A stretch of DNA of 54,293 nucleotides from Nymphaea colorata (GCF_008831285.2 NW_022205078.1:1-54293); one strand, 5' to 3'; positions 21,324 to 33,273 are shown, counted from the stretch's first letter. Notes: generated from the letters alone by a model not told the origin. A program made the numbers and translations.

Positions 21324-21814
21324 TCATGTCTTCTTTAGAAGTTAGCTTTCGTCTTATCGCTAGTACTTCTCCTCCATCTCTTCAACTTATTTGAACAACT
21401 CGCTGACGGCCTTTAAGTTGTTGGTATCTGCTCTCTCCCTCTTCTTCTCGAGGTTCATGTACAATTTGTACCGATTCTCAATCATCAAAGCAGTACCTTC
21501 AGTTGGTTCTTGGTCTTCTTGGGGAAGAAGGCGCTGAGGATGTGGAAGTCTGTCCCGTACTTGCGCAGCAGTATCACGAACAGTTCCACTCCTCGGGAGT
21601 CCACACTTCGACTTCTCTTTGGTCTCTATCGATTGGGAGCTGGAGATGGACTCCGTCTCGCTGCAAGTCTTAGTTGACTTGGCTTTGGGTTTCTTCTGAA
21701 TGAAGTAAGTGGTACTGAAAATTCAATGGAATCGATGATAGAGGTAAGAGTATGGGAGGAATCCTGAGGGTGGTTGATGGTACACCATTCATTAAACTGC
21801 TGCTGGTTATCCAT
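21324..21814 (-). CDS. BDP1: TFIIIB subunit BDP1-like SANT protein
   Basis: BDP1 is the B'' component of RNA polymerase III initiation factor TFIIIB. The diagnostic SANT segment is VWTPEE followed by LFVILLRKYGTDFHILSAFF and PKKTKNQLK, then NRYKLYMNLEKKRERAD after a 20-base intron (21477-21496). Upstream, a second 20-base intron (21696-21715) joins MDNQQQFNEWCTINHPQ to the basic/acidic stretch KKPKAKSTKTCSETES. Two single-base losses (AAGTGTGG and GAGTGGAA, each probably lacking one G) are needed to read WTPEE in frame with its neighbours. At about 155 residues it is much shorter than animal or yeast BDP1, so it may be a minimal form. TAG/TAA near the C-terminus fall in an acidic helix. Confidence 0.78.
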
Positions 21815-22088
21815 ACGGGTAATAAAATAACTCTAAGGAGAACTTAAGAATATATGGAGATTTACGGAGGCACTTAAGAGGCGGGGTGGGTAAGATACCC
21901 AAAAGTTGGTACAGAAAAAATAGGAGAATGTTGAAATGGAATTTGATGATCTTTTCTATGGGGTTATGATATTGGTGATTTTGGATTAGCTTTCCTTTGC
22001 AAAATGGTCAGAATATAAGGTTATAAATTGCCATGGTAGGCTACCAGAATGAGGATAGTGAATGTATAGAATGATCAAGCTTGCAATC

Positions 22089-22283
22089 TCACGCCTTTTT
22101 CCACTCCGATCCATTCCCATCCTACTGGGTGTTTTCCCCCTCCATCTGTTTCTGGATCTGTGCTGCCATCTCGAGGCCCTTCTTGAAGGGTATGATGACT
22201 GCCTTCCTGCGGGTGTTGCTGCGGGTCAGTTGGCTGGCGCTGACGTCGGAGCCAAAGATCGAAAACTGGGATTTCTATTCCAT
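22089..22283 (-). CDS. Small protein, 64 residues
   Basis: ATG 22283 is preceded by TTATATATAATTA, and the frame closes at TGA 22089-22091 with two TAG codons inside. It reads as a compact soluble protein: SQFSIFGSDVSASQLTRSN, RRKAVIIPFKKGLEMAAQI, QKQMEGENTQ. Codon composition matches the neighbouring genes and contrasts with the AT-rich flanks on both sides (21815-22088 and 22284-22414). No family recognised. Confidence 0.6.
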
Positions 22284-22414
22284 TAATTATATATAACCCT
22301 TTCGATCATTTAATCGTCGAAAATGCTTCGATTTAAATAGCCTCACCCCCACCCCTATCTGGGCATGCGCATCGGGTTAGACTGGTGATAGGTTGAATAA
22401 ATTGGCAGTATCAT

Positions 22415-23644
22415 TCATCTCAAGCTGCAGGACTTGATGCTGAGCTCGCTCCTGCTCTTATCGTATTCTTTCTGCTCCTGCTTCCCCTCGAAGACTTTCC
22501 AGAAACGCAGGGTTTCATCTGCAGAGGCGGTGCAGATGGATCTGTTATCAGGTGCCATCGCCATGTGGAGCACCGTTTGGAGTGGCCTTTGAGGTCAGCC
22601 ACTTTGGAACAAGTGGGGTATCGCCACAGGCTGAGCTGGTTTTAGCTGAATCCGTGCGAACTCAGGATCTACTTGTCGTGCTTGTTCCAGATGAGGAGCA
22701 CACCTGGCTGTCTGTGTTAACTGTGCTTATTGGCTTCCCCGTCTCTATGTTCCAGAACCGCATTGTTTTGTCTGCACTGCCGCCACCAGTGGCGAGCAAA
22801 TTTCTCTGCCAAGGACACCAGGCCAACGCCTTCACTGCAGCCTTGTGCCCTGAAGATGAATCTCACCTTCCCTGCATTGAGGTCCCAAATTAGTGCTTGG
22901 TTGTCGTTGCTGCCCGATGCTAATCCGCAGCATCGTGTTTTAGTCCGCAAACCTATCCCCTGTGGCCGATGTACTTGGAAATTGTGCTCTGGTGGGCCCT
23001 GACGTCGTGGCTGATGATCTTGGTGTCCTTGGAGCCAGTGAAGAGCATGCCGAAGGTGAAGGCGGAAGAGGATACCCTATCAGCGTGTCCCCGCAATGTC
23101 CGAACAAGCGTTTCCCGTTCAATGTCGTAGATCTCGACTGTTCCTTTGGACAACCCTACCGCCAGCATCTCTGCCTGCGGATTAGAAGAAACAGAGCAAA
23201 TATATTCATCCTCCTTTTGAGTGAGTTCGCGTATGCTGGCGGGAGTGTATAGGTATACTCTGGTGCCAAGCCCAATGGAGAGGGTTCCTTTGCTGCTCCA
23301 GTCAAGCAAGTTGAGGTAGTAATCATCAAGGATATCAGGAGCGTCTAGCACTTTTTCAGGCGATAGGTGGATGTTCCTTTTAGCAGTTTTCGTCTCAGTC
23401 TGTTGGCAGTTCGTCGCCAGAAGGTGTTTCACAGTCGACATCGAGTAGCTTCCCGCCGATGAGGGTGCATACTTGTCTTTTGGCTGAGAGGAGGTGATTA
23501 GTTCTTGAGATAGAATCTTCTGGTAAGCTTATGAAGGTTCCTAAAGCAGAATAGGCATGCGGGAGGCCATTTGCCAGTGGGGATTATTCGTCTTTGAGGG
23601 ATGAAGCGGTCGGCTCGTGTCCTTTTGGTCGAAACGTCACACAT
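22415..23644 (-). CDS. CDC20: CDC20/Fizzy, APC/C activator (WD40)
   Basis: CDC20 recruits substrates to the anaphase-promoting complex. Seen here: a C-box (ADRFIPQR) near residue 12, [133 protein letters not shown] and [13 protein letters not shown]. It ends in Leu-Arg, comparable to the family's IR tail. The AWCPWQ wording favours CDC20 over CDH1. At least three single-base steps are required (near 23580, 22925 and 22700; the last is a CC that should be CCC), plus a short intron near 22840. I read these as consensus errors in an active gene, but a decaying copy is possible. Confidence 0.85.
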
Positions 23645-23849
23645 ATTCGTTAAATTATAATAAGGCAAAGAAAAAGCTAATTTAGTTTTCTGTGATTATT
23701 CTATCCGCTCCCACCACATTATACTAACCAAATCTGTCATCAATTTCCCGAATACCCATTTCAATCCATTTGTCCATATCTTGGCCTTTTTTGCCCTGTT
23801 TATGGGCAAGCTATCCGTGTTGGGGTGGTGATGGTTGCTTATTATTTAA

Positions 23850-25914
23850 ATGGGAAGCTAAAATAGCGAAATCGACGGTGATCAGTTCCGGCAGGGCGAC
23901 TGGCAGGAACGCCAGAAGCTTCCGCACTGCCAGGTCTGGAAAAGCAAAACGTAGCCCTATGCCCGCATCGAACAGTACGAGATTTGCACCCAAAATGATG
24001 ACTAGTTCCGATACGAGAAAAAGGTGTTCGAATACAGGAGACGCAATCCACTGCTGGTGGCAGCATACTATTTCCAGTCCTACCCGAGGGATAACTTTTG
24101 CTCTGCTGTGGGAAGGCATTCCATTTTCCTCGAACGCATCCCGATTCGCCTGGAAGACGTGGAGCATGTACCTTTCCCGGATTACTTGCATCTCTTCGAT
24201 GCTGCTCTCAAGGGATTTGCACAGATTTCACGGTGGGCTGGCTTTTTCCCAGTTGAAGAAGGAATGGTAGGAATCAATGATCAAGGAGTGGTCAAAGCGT
24301 GGCTGAACGAAGACTTATCCAGCAGTCGTGCGTTTGGCAAGGCAACAGAGTTCCAAATGGTGAGCAGTCTGATCGAAGCCATCGACCGCAATATCGACCA
24401 CTAGCAACTTCCTCCTTCCACTCCTTCAGTCCGCAACTTCCTCTACCGCAACGCCGACGCCATCAGCTTCGACACTGCCATCGAGTAGTTCGGAGAGTTT
24501 GTGCGCCACTTCAACGCTGGGCAAGTGCCGATTAGGCTGGACTGCATCAATGAGGCAGGAGGAGTCTATGCCATCGCCAATAGGGATAGGGGAAACTCGA
24601 ACCTGAAGAAAAGCGATGTGAGGAGAAGCCAAGTCAAAGCCAATCTTCCCCATATCATCAACAACCAGACTGTCCTGAATGCGCTTCCAATCACTTCCTA
24701 AAGATACTTCGTGCCTGTCCCTACTATCCTACCTAATGTCCAGCCGCTGTACGTGAGCCAGCCAGTCCAAATCCTGCCTCAGACTGTGATCGCTCCTATT
24801 GGCACGCAAAGCGTTGTTAGCCAGCCAGTCCTCTATGCCTCCCGCAAGGAGATAGCCTCCATCTATACGCCTTCCCGTGTTTCCAATGCCCTAAGTTACA
24901 GTAGAGGTGGTTCCAGGGAAGGTCTATCCGCAGAAGAGCTCCACCATCTTCATGAATGGCAGCTCCAAGGTCATCCCTACCGATGCAACTCCTGGAGCCA
25001 AACAAGCTCCCCTCCTCGATCAGATCCATCCCAGATTCGCCACCTCGGAAAAAGATGTCAAGGCGGAAGTGGAAGCAAAGAGCATCAATGCTGCGAATGA
25101 GAGGCAAACTGTGGTGCAAGTTAATGTTGAATCGCACAAGGAAGTATAGCCAGTAATCCAAGCATAGGCAGTGCCTTCTGGCGATTCTATAAATAGGATT
25201 ACTGAAGTAAGCTTAACCCACTAGGAGCCAAACAAAGAGCTAAATCAAGCTCACCAGTATCAAGCCACCTCTGTTTCTGTGAAAGATAGCGATCCACTCT
25301 ACTTCAGAGAGACTGAAAGCATCCCCCAAGATTCAGTCCCTAACTCTCTGGCAGTCTCCTTCAACCCAGCCTTCGAGAGCTAATCAAACACAGTCACTTT
25401 CAATAACTCCAGCAATATACGCTAAACAACAGCGGACAACTGCATTTCGACATTCCAGAAGGAGACCTCATCAGATAGACAGGCACGTTCATCCAGAGAA
25501 TGGAAGAACTGCCGAAAGTGGAATACAGGGTGGATGAGCCAGTCGATGACGATATTAGAGTCACTGGGAAATTCAATTTGCACTCCAGCTCAGGCCAAGC
25601 CAATCCTCTTTACAGCAACTACTAGACGCAGTACTACGACCATAGCGCATTCCATCAGCCAAACTACCACGAAACACCCGCCTCCAATGGCTACCACGAG
25701 TATCAGTATGAAGCCATTCAAAACATCCAAAACGATTCAAAGCCAAAGCCTGCTCACCTGCAATAGCTCAGCGGCATTCTCAACTTCAATAGCGAGCAGC
25801 CGCAAATTGACCTACCGTAATCCTACTAGGATAGGTAATTTCCTCCTAATAAAGCTTCAGCAAATCAAGTATAGCTATTCCACCGAGTTGCCCATCTCAT
25901 ACGCCCACCACTGA
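23850..25914 (+). CDS. N-myristoylated protein of unknown function
   Basis: Starts MGSENSEID, a strong N-myristoylation signal, 4 bases after TTATTTAA. The first 270 residues are a folded-looking region (FRYEKKVFEYRRRNPLLVAA, YYFQSYPRDNFC, RHSIFLERIPIRLEDVEHV, PFPDYLHLFDAALKGFAQIS). Next comes a Pro/Val/Gln-rich stretch (PTILPNVQPLYVSQPVQILP) and a long disordered tail. A 22-base intron (24895-24916) and a 20-base intron (25393-25412) keep the frame. The exact end is uncertain: TGA 25912-25914 is reached in one frame after a possible further short intron near 25815. About a dozen TAG/TAA codons are read through. No known domain. The next two plus-strand genes also start with myristoylation signals. 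Confidence 0.65.
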
Positions 25915-25983
25915 TTCATCCCCTATTTAATTCTCCATATCAAAGGTCCACTCCTATTTTTACGCTGTGCTATTATTTTAACG

Positions 25984-28524
25984 ATGGGTAACGCAGGCAG
26001 CCCGCAGACAGCCGAGAGCAGCTCCATCGGCAACGCCTACCTGGCGAAAGTGTTGCAGGGAGTGAAGAGGGAAGTTGATTCCCATATCGAAATCGAGTGC
26101 AACTCCAGCAAGGAAATGTACGAGCAGTGGAAGGTTAGCATTCAGAACTATAAAGAAAAAATAAAACATATCTACAATAACGATGCTGAAACAGTCATCA
26201 ACTCTTTGCTGTTTCCTTGCAGCACAAGATATGAGGAAAGCGGAAGCGTCTGTGGAGATAAGCAAGGCAAAGTTGTGTTGTAGTTTTCCAGTGGATTTCT
26301 TAGTCTTTAGGAGTCTAAATCGTTACATATACAAGAGAACATGCCTTACACCTCTTGCTAAATTTGGAATCTTCTTTTTAGCATGGTCGATATCACATCA
26401 TGATCAACGCACAGGTCTCCTCCTGGACATAAGGTCAGAGTCTGTATATACTGACCTCAGGACGAAGAATATCAAGTTGCGAAATCCCTTTTCCTTCTTC
26501 AGCGGAACCATAAAGTACAAGCATGAGAAGTATATCGACACCTAAAAGTTAGAATTGGTTGTAAGGGGCCTAAAAGTATCCAAGGAAATTGAGGAGCAAA
26601 ACGACGCCTTTAATATCGGTATGATTTTGGTGTAAGTGATGCTGCTGGAGTCGTGCTGCCTCATATATGATGATGGGCTGAGTCATCACAAGACCATCAA
26701 TCCCACTCTTCATTAAATGCTCATAGAAAAGGTATTGAAATTAGCTTACTATCCTCTCAAACTTAGGATGGTGATCGCAGGACTTATCCAACTTGATTCT
26801 AGAGATAGGTTTACCTGTGAAGAAATATATGCTTTGCTCAAGGATTCAAAGATAAAATTAAAAATTTCCATACTTTTCACCTGAGAAAGACATCATTTGT
26901 CACCATCTTCAAGCGTAAACTGAACACTCTAGAGGGAAAATTAGATCGAATAAAGCAGGAGAGCAATGTGGACCTGTTTAAGGATGGCTTGACCTTTACG
27001 CTGGGATCAGAAGGAAAACCAACCAAATACCCGCCCTATATCCTCAACAACTCAGACCACAAGAATCTCTCTCAACTGGAAACGCCAGCTGGCAACATGG
27101 ACCAGAGTCTTAACTTCAGCATGACTCACCTCGCCCATACCAATCGCCATTAGCATGATTCTCTGATGTTCAGCAAGTCTGACACAAGAGTTCCATGATC
27201 CAGTAGAAGGAGAGCTTTAAGTAACGGTCCGTCCTCAACTCTAATTTCATCAACAGTGCTGAAATGATCAAAAATTCATAAAAATCAGTCCAGTCTCTAT
27301 CAATTCCGCTGCCTGCTCCCTTACCCCTCCCAGTCAAGGCAGCTTCAGTCGACAAGTCAGTTCAAGCTCAGCAGACTCCACCGCAAGATCTTTCTGACCA
27401 CCAACCGCCTCAGCTTAGTCGCACTCCTGATGCAGATATTAGCGACCCTTTTGACAGCTTTTAGCAAGAAAAATCGAAATCAAAGTCTAATATCAGTGAA
27501 AAATCAAATCATTTAAGCAATTCCAAGATGACTCCACCACGCAATCCGCCTCCCTTGTAGAAAACGACCTACGATCAAGCTCTCTAAAGGTACAGTAGGA
27601 ATGCAGCCAACAATTAGTCACTCCTTAGTTGCGACTATCAGCTAATTTGGAGCTGATTGAGACTGAGAAGAAGATAAAGGTGGAGACTAGTAAGTAAAAC
27701 GAGGAGTAAATTTCATGCATTTCCCACAAAGAAAAGGATCCTTCCGACGGTTATCGAGAAACTCATCAGTAGTATAATATGTATCAGAGCTTTATTAGAC
27801 TGAAAGAGTCCATAACCGCCTTAGGAGGCAACCAGGACTGAAAATGCAGCATAGCCAAGGGAAGCGAGGGAAGCACCGCCAGCAGAAGGGAGGCAGAGTT
27901 GGTAAGCGAGTCAGATAATCGGCTTTTCTACTCATTCGAGCCTCAGAAGCTATTTATCAGGAAGACTGAGTCCTATGAGATCAATTCAAACTCACATTCC
28001 TCCATCGAAGCCCCACGAGAGGTCATGAAGCAGGGCAGCATCATCGACAGGCTGGCTCCCTTGGTCAAATCCAAGAAGGCTCTGCCGAGGATACATACAA
28101 GCCTGACAACCTAACCGACTCTGCCCGCAAGCGCATATAATACTGGAACACTTTTTCTAAATTTTCCCCTGAGGTGATTGCGCAGTTGCATTTGCCTGCG
28201 CGCTATCCCGACGCTGAGCGTTTGAAGAGGTCCATGCGCGAGACCATCAGCTATCACAACATAACCATGAGCAGGACCAAGAGGATGTTTCCCGAGGGTG
28301 AAAGAGAAAGTCAGGAGGGGGATTCACTTAATCGGCCAGTGTTGATTGATGATTCCTCTTCCCAAAGTGATTTGATTGTGATCGATGATATCTTATGCAA
28401 AGGTTGGCTTCCTCTTGAGATAAGTAGCAGAGGTGAGCATTATATACACTTATTATCGCGTCAGTTTAAAAAATGGAATGCAAATAAAATAAGTTTATCT
28501 TTTCCCTTCTTCATTTCTCGATGA
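25984..28524 (+). CDS. N-myristoylated kinase-like protein with long tail
   Basis: Begins MGNAGSPQTAESSS (myristoylation signal). The middle resembles a protein-kinase C-lobe: EIWNLLFSMVDI, DIRSESVYTDLRTKNIKLRN, FFSGTIKYKHEKYID, DAFNIGMILVEVMLLESC and LQLDSRDRFTCEEIYALLK. The HRD and DFG motifs are replaced, so it is probably a pseudokinase. A disordered Ser/Pro/Gln-rich tail follows, then ANLELIETEKKIKVE, SFEPQKLFIRKTESYEI and RKRIEYWNTFSKFSPEVIAQ. Probable introns of 17 bases (27188-27204 and near 27590) and one of about 42 bases near 27805 remove in-frame TGAs. Steps near 26390 and 26880 have no GT-AG explanation. The end at TGA 28522-28524 and the unity of the gene are uncertain; it could be two genes. 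Confidence 0.5.
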
Positions 28525-28636
28525 GGAAAAAAGGGGGTGTGTGCGTGGTGTGATTTTTGACCGGATTTCTCAGAATCCTACAATAGGGCGATAGCTCGTG
28601 TTTAAATATAATTACATTACTTTTCCTCCTCATCAC

Positions 28637-30163
28637 ATGGGTGGCTGCCTCTCTGAAACCCAACACATCGGCCAACACCGGCCCGGCGCAATAATCGGAA
28701 CAGTCTCCAACCAACCTTCGAAGAGCCTCCCACCTATCAAAATCGAACAACCGAGTTCCCAGCTGAAGGTAATTCTGAAGCCAATACTTCCCAAAGAACT
28801 TCCACAGCCTCCCTCCAACTCCTCATTGGCCGCCCAAATCAAGCCCATCGCCAATGAATTTATAGAGGTGAAGGTAATCATTCTTCTAGGTAGGTGCCAA
28901 AGGACTGGGCGGCATGGACTGACTTCCAATGGGTGAGAGAGCCGCTCTACTTTATTCCAGATTCCATCGAATCGACTCCGGCTTCAATGATGAAGAATCG
29001 CAGTTTCCAAGAGAAGCTGAAGTGGTTCCGGCAGCACCTAGAAAAGAGGCGGATCCCATGGACCGCTGAGAGGTCAGAATATCTGTAGGTGGACAAGGAA
29101 AACATCTTGATGTCCAGCAACGCCCACTTCTAGCGCATCAACTTCTACAAATAGGTGAAATAGTCTTCAAGGACGAGCGCGAGACAAGCGATGCGGGCGG
29201 ACTGCTGCGCCAGTGGATGAGCTTGTGCATAAAGGACATCTTCAATCCTGAGCTCGGCCTCATGAAGCTCTGCGACACTCCTGCCACTTTCTACAAGTTC
29301 AATACAATGAGTCGGTGATGGACCTGTTTGAAGTGGCTGCTCGCATCCTCGGAGTAGTCATGGGAAAGGCTATCTTTTAGAAAATTCCCGTATAATGCCA
29401 CCTCAATTACACCATTCTGCGCCAGCTCTGCGGGCACCATCCAAATGAACGACGTTTTCACCTACGATCGCGATGTACCTACCATCCAATTCAGTTTTAT
29501 AGCGGCTGGAAATTCATGATAGAAAACTCCATGACCACCATGCTATAGCAAAACTTCTGTGTGTACTAGTTCGACGAGCATGGCACTCAGAACACTGTGG
29601 AGCTGAAGCCAAACGGATATAACATCATGGTGAATTCCACCAACAAAGAAGAGTATATCACTCTCATGTATTTTAAATGATTTAGGACTGAATATTACTG
29701 CACCAAAAGCATCTCCAAACTGCTGGAGAACCTCAAATACGGTCTTTACAAGATCATCCCGCTGGAACTGTTGCAGATCTTCATGCCGCATGAACTGGAC
29801 ATCATTCTCAACGGTCGGCAGAGCATCAATGTGCTGGATCTAAAGGAAAACACAGTCTATTCGGATTGTTCATTGTCGACACCGGTGATTATATGGTTCT
29901 GGGAGTTCGTTTTCTCCCTTCCGCAGGACAAGCTGGCGAGGATGCTGCACTTCGTGACTGGAAACGGACGCGTTCCTATCCTCGGCTTCAAATACTTGGA
30001 GAGCAACAGGGGGTAGATCCAGAAGTTCCACATCAAGATGGTGGCGTACAACTAGATCGACCCATACCCCAAGAGCCACACCTGCTTCAACCGTCTTGAA
30101 CTGCCTTGCTATCCCAACCTGGCCATCTTCCAAAAATACATCGATTATGTAACGTCGAAATGA
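28637..30163 (+). CDS. HECT E3 ubiquitin ligase, N-myristoylated
   Basis: The N-terminus MGGCLSETQ carries myristoylation plus a palmitoylatable Cys. The HECT domain covers most of the rest: DAGGLLRQWMSLCIKDIFNP, LFEVAARILGVVMGKAIF, FCVYEFDEHGTQNTVELKPN, YNIMVNSTNKEEYITL, MPHELDIILNGRQSINVLDL, PVIIWFWEFVFSLPQDK, LHFVTGNGRVPILGFKYLES and the catalytic Cys in HTCFNRLELPCYPN. It transfers ubiquitin to substrates, here probably at a membrane. Introns of 20 (28874-28893), 20 (29475-29494) and 18 bases (29668-29685) are supported by homology. Single-base steps are needed near 29162, 29308 and 29435. At about 500 residues it is little more than N-tail plus HECT, unusually short for the family. Confidence 0.88.
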
Positions 30164-30269
30164 TGCATTTCGGACTCGACTGATCCCTATATCGTCTATC
30201 CACTTCAACTCTGAAGCACAGCATAAATTTGGAAACGGGATGTTGATTGATAGAATATAGCAGAGAGGA

Positions 30270-30986
30270 TCATTCGTGAGAGTGCGGTTTGAGATTTTTG
30301 AGTCTTTCCAGTATTTCCAAGCTTTTCTTTTTGGAGTGTTCGATCTTTTCGGAGAGCATAAGGTTTTTTTTGGATCGATCGGTGGTGAGGCCTTTCTGTT
30401 TGCAATCCCAGCTTTCCTTTTGCTGATGAGTTCCAATCGGTTGAGGAGCATGGCAGAATCTGCGCTCTTTCTGTCGCTGTAATCGGTCGAGGTTTCTTCG
30501 TTCTTCTGGTACTTGCTGCGAAACTCTTGGAAAAACTCCATGATCTACTGCTAAACCTCCTTGAAACTGACCATCTTGCGGTCAGAGTCGATCATAAACT
30601 CGTGCAGGAAGTACTTCACCTTGATGTCCTTGCTCAGACCGAGCGCGCTGGGGTCGAAGTGGAACCGGATGTTGTGCTGCGTCAGGTAGTTGGCCAACGT
30701 CAGCATCTCGAACTACAATTCCTCCAGGATGTCGTCACCCAGGTCCAATATCCATTTCTCCAGAGTCAGTGGGACGTACTCGTAGTAGAAGAAGAACTAG
30801 CCTGAACCGCTGCTCTCGCTGTGGCGCACTGGATCAGGAACTCGCTTTAGAGTGTGGAGAGGAATTGCACCATTTTCTTTATGATCTACAGTTGCTGTGC
30901 GTTGTGGTAGACCAGCTTCTTACGCACCAGCACGCCCTCCCCGTGAGAGCCTCCTTCAATTACCCGAACGGATAAGCTTCGTGCAT
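30270..30986 (-). CDS. Kinase-like protein with coiled-coil end
   Basis: ATG 30986 lies right after a TATAA element. The middle looks like the N- to C-lobe transition of a kinase: FFFYYEYVPLTLEKWILDL, EMLTLANYLTQHNIRFHFDP, SALGLSKDIKVKYFLHEFM, with no HRD or DFG, so a pseudokinase at best. A 20-base intron (30810-30829) places LIHGSGEFFFYYEY in frame. After FFQEFRSKYQKNEETSTDYS the frame must step near 30415 (A-run) to reach the coiled-coil end KIEHSKKKSLEILERLKNLK and TGA at 30270. A G-run step near 30935 is also needed. It lies tail to tail with the HECT gene, 106 bases apart. Confidence 0.5.
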
Positions 30987-31220
30987 TTATACTATTCTAG
31001 CCTAACCGGTACCCGACGCTCCTTTGCTCATCTGGTTATTATTAATACAAGTAATTCTGGCAAGCAGCATTCAAGCATCATCAGTTGGATAGCTGGGATA
31101 GGATATGGAGGGATTGGCATGATAATGAAAGTGGCAATCATCGGTTTATATTTCTTCGTTGATGATGCGGACGGATCCATTTGCGCCTGAAGCATCAGAT
31201 AGGGATATAGCTCTTTTCCC

Positions 31221-32269
31221 TCATTCTTGCCCTATATCGTGAATTTACACTACTTTTCCATTGAAGATCCATTCGGCCCTGCCGTTCAGCCTTAGCTAAA
31301 TGCGATCGCCCTTCTTGGGCTTGAGGTAGAGGTCGATTGTGTCCATTTCATTGTAAATGATACCGAGGGATCCTGAAAAAGCCAGGCAGCCCTTCTGGAA
31401 GTAGCAGTAGGGAAGCGAAGGCCTGTCGTTTTATCGGGTCATCACCCCGAAGATTATCCAATTGTTGTGAAGATCAGTTACCAGCTGCACTCCTAGGGTG
31501 ACTTTTTCTGCTCGTTTTATTATCTGCTCAAATGCGAAAATGCTCGACTAGTTGGTTATCTTGGTGATGATATCTCCTTAATGCCTGTAGTGAGGGTTAT
31601 TCCTTTGCGGGGTGAGTTTGAGTCTTCGCATTGGCTGCTATTCTGGCTGGGATTGGCTCTCCATCATGGGCGCTTGCACACTGTCGAGGCCTTCCATCAT
31701 AGAAATATCTTATATTTCGCGCTCGTTTTAATCGATAATTTCATTCTACATCAGTACCTTCAAGCCAATGCGTTCGTAGCTCTATATCCTTTGCTGCAAG
31801 TGAAGGTTCACTGCCTCCAGTCTCTCTACTTCTTGCCTCAGCTGCTGGTTTTCGCTAGTAGTTGGTCCCTCTCCTGTTTAATCGCACATGGATTGGATCT
31901 ACTGCTTCACTTTTTTACTCTTCCATTTTCTCTTCCTCCATGGGTACACTTGAGGAGGATCGTTTTCTCGTCCTATGCTGAGCGAGTACCATCTTTCCTT
32001 CTTGATGCGTACCACTTTGAACTTGAGACTATCCCCATCCACCTGCATTTCTTCAGCACTCTTGCTCTACAGGTAGTCAAAAGATCCCCCACGGCTTCGC
32101 ATTCCTCTTTGACTGAGTCCGGCAGCGTGCAATCGTAGAAGAGGCCGGTTCTGGTGCAATTATTGCGTTTGTCTGTGACGAGGAAGTGGATGTTGGAGGG
32201 CTGGTAGGTGGTGAGGATGGTGTGGGAGTGCGTTTCCAGTCTGAAGCTCTTCTTGGGCGAGGCTTGCAT
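31221..32269 (-). CDS. TRIM-like protein: coiled coil and SPRY-type domain
   Basis: ATG 32269 follows TATAAACAACC. An N-terminal block with His and Cys (THSHTILTTYQPSNIHFLVT, NCTRTGLFYDCTLPDSVKEE) could be a divergent zinc-binding box. A 20-base intron (31930-31949) joins it to a coiled coil (NQQLRQEVERLEAVNLHLQQ, RIESYERIGLK). The C-terminal 130 residues resemble SPRY/B30.2 repeats used for partner binding: VTLGVQLVTDLHNNWIIFGV, RPSLPYCYFQKGCLAFSGS, LYLKPKKGDRIELRLNGRAE and WIFNGKVVEIHDIG. TGA at 31221-31223. Family naming is by layout; no RING is visible. Six or more TAG/TAA codons are read through. Confidence 0.6.
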
Positions 32270-32445
32270 TGGTTGTTTATAGGGTGAGCCCGCCCATCCC
32301 AGACTTATAAAAATAACACCCTACCGACTTATCAAACGGAGCAATCCCGTCCCTTCTCCTCCCATCCATCTATACAAATAAATAATCTTCCCCTGCCGTC
32401 CCACCACTCCTTGCCTGCCTGCCTACAATATAATTAATTATAAAA

Positions 32446-33273
32446 ATGAAGCCGACACTGATGCGGGCTCCTGCCATTTCCTAGATCTACAACCAGAAAC
32501 TGTACCGCTCTTTTTACCCAGGACGTACGAGAACCACTTGAAGAAGCTGTAGCGCATTCGCGAGTAGCGCAAGCATGTACTAAACGTGGACCATAACCGT
32601 CACATGCATCTCCAGCACATAAAGGATAGCAAGAGTCGCTCATTCGCGCACAAGTTCAATGAGAACAACCTCCAGATCAACCAGTCCAACCTAAAGTTCC
32701 TGACCAAACTGGAAAACGTTAAATCCTTTGCAAGGTATACCTCATACACACCATCCGACCGCACTCCGCTTCACCCAGCCCCAAGCCCGTCCCCGCATTG
32801 ACCAAGCGCAAAATAATTGAAACTGAAAAGGAGAATAGTCGTATTTTCTTCAAAATGCGCAGTGTTTCGTCTAACCTCAGCAAGGACAGGCTACTTAGCG
32901 ACTATGCCAAAGCAGAAAAAATCAAATCACGGATTACTAAATACGCGTTATAGAACAACAAGGTGGCTCTTAAGTATCATTCATTTTAAATAGATCTTAG
33001 AAGTATTTCTCGCAGAACAAGAGCGTAGTGTCCAGCAGTTCGCTTAACAGTAACTCTGAGCGTAAGCGGGGCGCAGCTTCCTTCTACAAGAAAGAGGACA
33101 TCATGCGAAACAGGGTGAACAAGACCGACATAAAGACGATTAAGAGTCGCGGACTGCCCACGCTGGGTAAGGAAGCCGAGTAGGAGGGTCACATAGCTGA
33201 AGAAAAGGCATTTTTCACCACGTAGCCTTTGAAGAGTAAGCGAAACACTTCCCAGCGCAGGAAGCCAGCCTGA
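32446..33273 (+). CDS. CFAP97/hemingway-like ciliary protein
   Basis: ATG 32446 sits five bases after TAATTATAA, and the gene is divergent from the TRIM-like gene. The N-terminal pattern SEIYNQKLYRSFYPG ... YENHLKKLERIREERKHV, then HMHLQHIKDSKSRSFAHKF and NNLQINQSNLKFLTKLENVK, resembles the CFAP97/KIAA1430 (hemingway) family found in axonemal proteins. A 44-base intron (32735-32778) and a 20-base intron (32974-32993) lead into a basic, Ser-rich C-terminus (YKKEDIMRNRVNKTDIKTIK) ending at TGA 33271-33273. One base step near 32520 is needed. The family match is moderate; the alternative is a generic basic coiled-coil protein. Confidence 0.58.
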
